This document shows, one piece after another, positions 63,378 to 64,000 of a stretch of DNA of 64,000 nt. The stretch comes from Nautilus pompilius (lineage: Eukaryota > Mollusca > Cephalopoda > Nautilida > Nautilidae). The position numbers and the translations under genes are program-made. Within the stretch, counting starts at the first letter, position 1, and each line of letters begins with the position of its first letter. A model generated the notes under the pieces. It made no database searches. It had not been told where the DNA came from and saw only the letters and a list, made by a program, of their open reading frames with translations. Location of the stretch: positions 1-64,000 of the forward strand of contig JACATO010001526.1 in the NCBI GenBank assembly GCA_018389105.1, written 5' to 3'.

Positions 63378-64000
63378 CGGTCGTTCACAAATCTGTTCAC
63401 GGTGAACGTTCGACCGAAGGCTTCCTAATGTAGAGCACATAACGAGTTAAACACCCTGGGTGAGAACCCGTTTAGCAAAGTAAATGCCATTAAATATGTA
63501 CTTTAACTGCCTCAGGCGAGACAGTCAACAGATTTCGTTTATCTAGTTTACCTGTTTATTGTTGATCGACTGACTAGATTACCGTTAACATGAACCCTAT
63601 AATTATAAAATTACCAGATGTGTCAGGGAGTTAGGCCGGTTATTCCCCCTTAAGTATGTCCAACAGAATGCGTATATTTATAAACGTACTAAAAACTGTT
63701 CGTTGGAATTTATTAAAGTGTATAATTCAAGGGAGACAAGTCTGCAAGTACTCGAACGTCGTTTCCAAAGAAATTACACAATATCGATTAATAATTGCAA
63801 GCAAATTATTCCGCTTTGAGATACAAATCATCAAGAAGATGTTCGAGATTTCTGTAAGTTAAGTTTTATGCTAATGTGTGTATTTAAATATATGCAAACT
63901 AAAAAGATAGCGGTGAAAACCAAGGACACTGTAGAAGTGATTGATGGTTTGTTTTAAATCATTCTGAAGCTTAAGTCCAATAATCCGACAGCTGATTTCG
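62329..64000. other. Unassigned DNA
   Basis: Open frames at 62.6-62.9 and 62.96-63.4 kb have no recognisable product; the second runs into the AAT array. Confidence 0.45.
63313..63375. repeat. (CAA)n(AAT)n compound microsatellite
   Basis: CAA/CTA units followed by about 13 AAT units. Confidence 0.93.

Noticed and set aside
1-64000. Retroviral, LTR, Polinton or LINE copies
   Set aside because: No reverse transcriptase, protease, integrase, capsid or envelope-like stretch and no long terminal direct repeats were seen by eye; strongly decayed pieces could be missed.

Overview
This window looks like intergenic or intronic DNA from an invertebrate animal. Introns and splice signals, long di- and trinucleotide microsatellites, tRNA-derived SINE copies and many decayed Tc1/mariner transposons all point that way. 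There are no operons, closely packed genes or ribosome binding sites. A lophotrochozoan such as a mollusc would fit the mix of AAT/TAG and CT arrays, Tc1/mariner and tRNA-SINEs, but that placement is inference. No complete host protein gene can be recognised.

Layout. 0-12.7 kb is mostly unassigned DNA with CT/CAT and ATT/TAG arrays and a GC-balanced island at 8.6-9.3 kb. 12.7-17.1 kb holds two minus-strand Tc1-like fossils, a compound trinucleotide array and a transposase DNA-binding-domain fragment. 18.0-18.3 kb and 26.1-26.3 kb are CT tracts with repeated CRE-type TGACGTCA sites. 26.6-30.3 kb holds a SINE abutting a SETMAR-like mariner, then a Tc1-like fossil. 33.7-34.3 kb is a non-autonomous pogo/Tigger-like element. 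36.0-36.3 kb has a possible pair of small exons. A second SINE copy lies at 37.3 kb, a mariner fossil at 39.5-40.1 kb, and two Tc1-like fossils of opposite orientation at 43.4-45.1 kb. 48.5-54.7 kb holds a SINE copy, candidate host exons at 48.8, 54.0 and 54.6 kb, and GC-rich island sequence near 51 kb. 54,957-56,216 is the best-preserved element, a mariner with matching 24-bp ends and a TA duplication but a broken transposase. 56.2-64 kb has a fourth SINE copy, a large CT array and otherwise unassigned DNA.

The clearest non-gene signal is the octamer TGACGTCA. I count 12 exact copies at 8 loci, all between 8.6 and 33.0 kb, where about one would be expected by chance in 64 kb. No retroviral, LTR, Polinton, CRISPR or toxin-like element was seen. 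I found no convincing new multi-gene system. The candidate exons and regulatory islands are the parts most worth testing.
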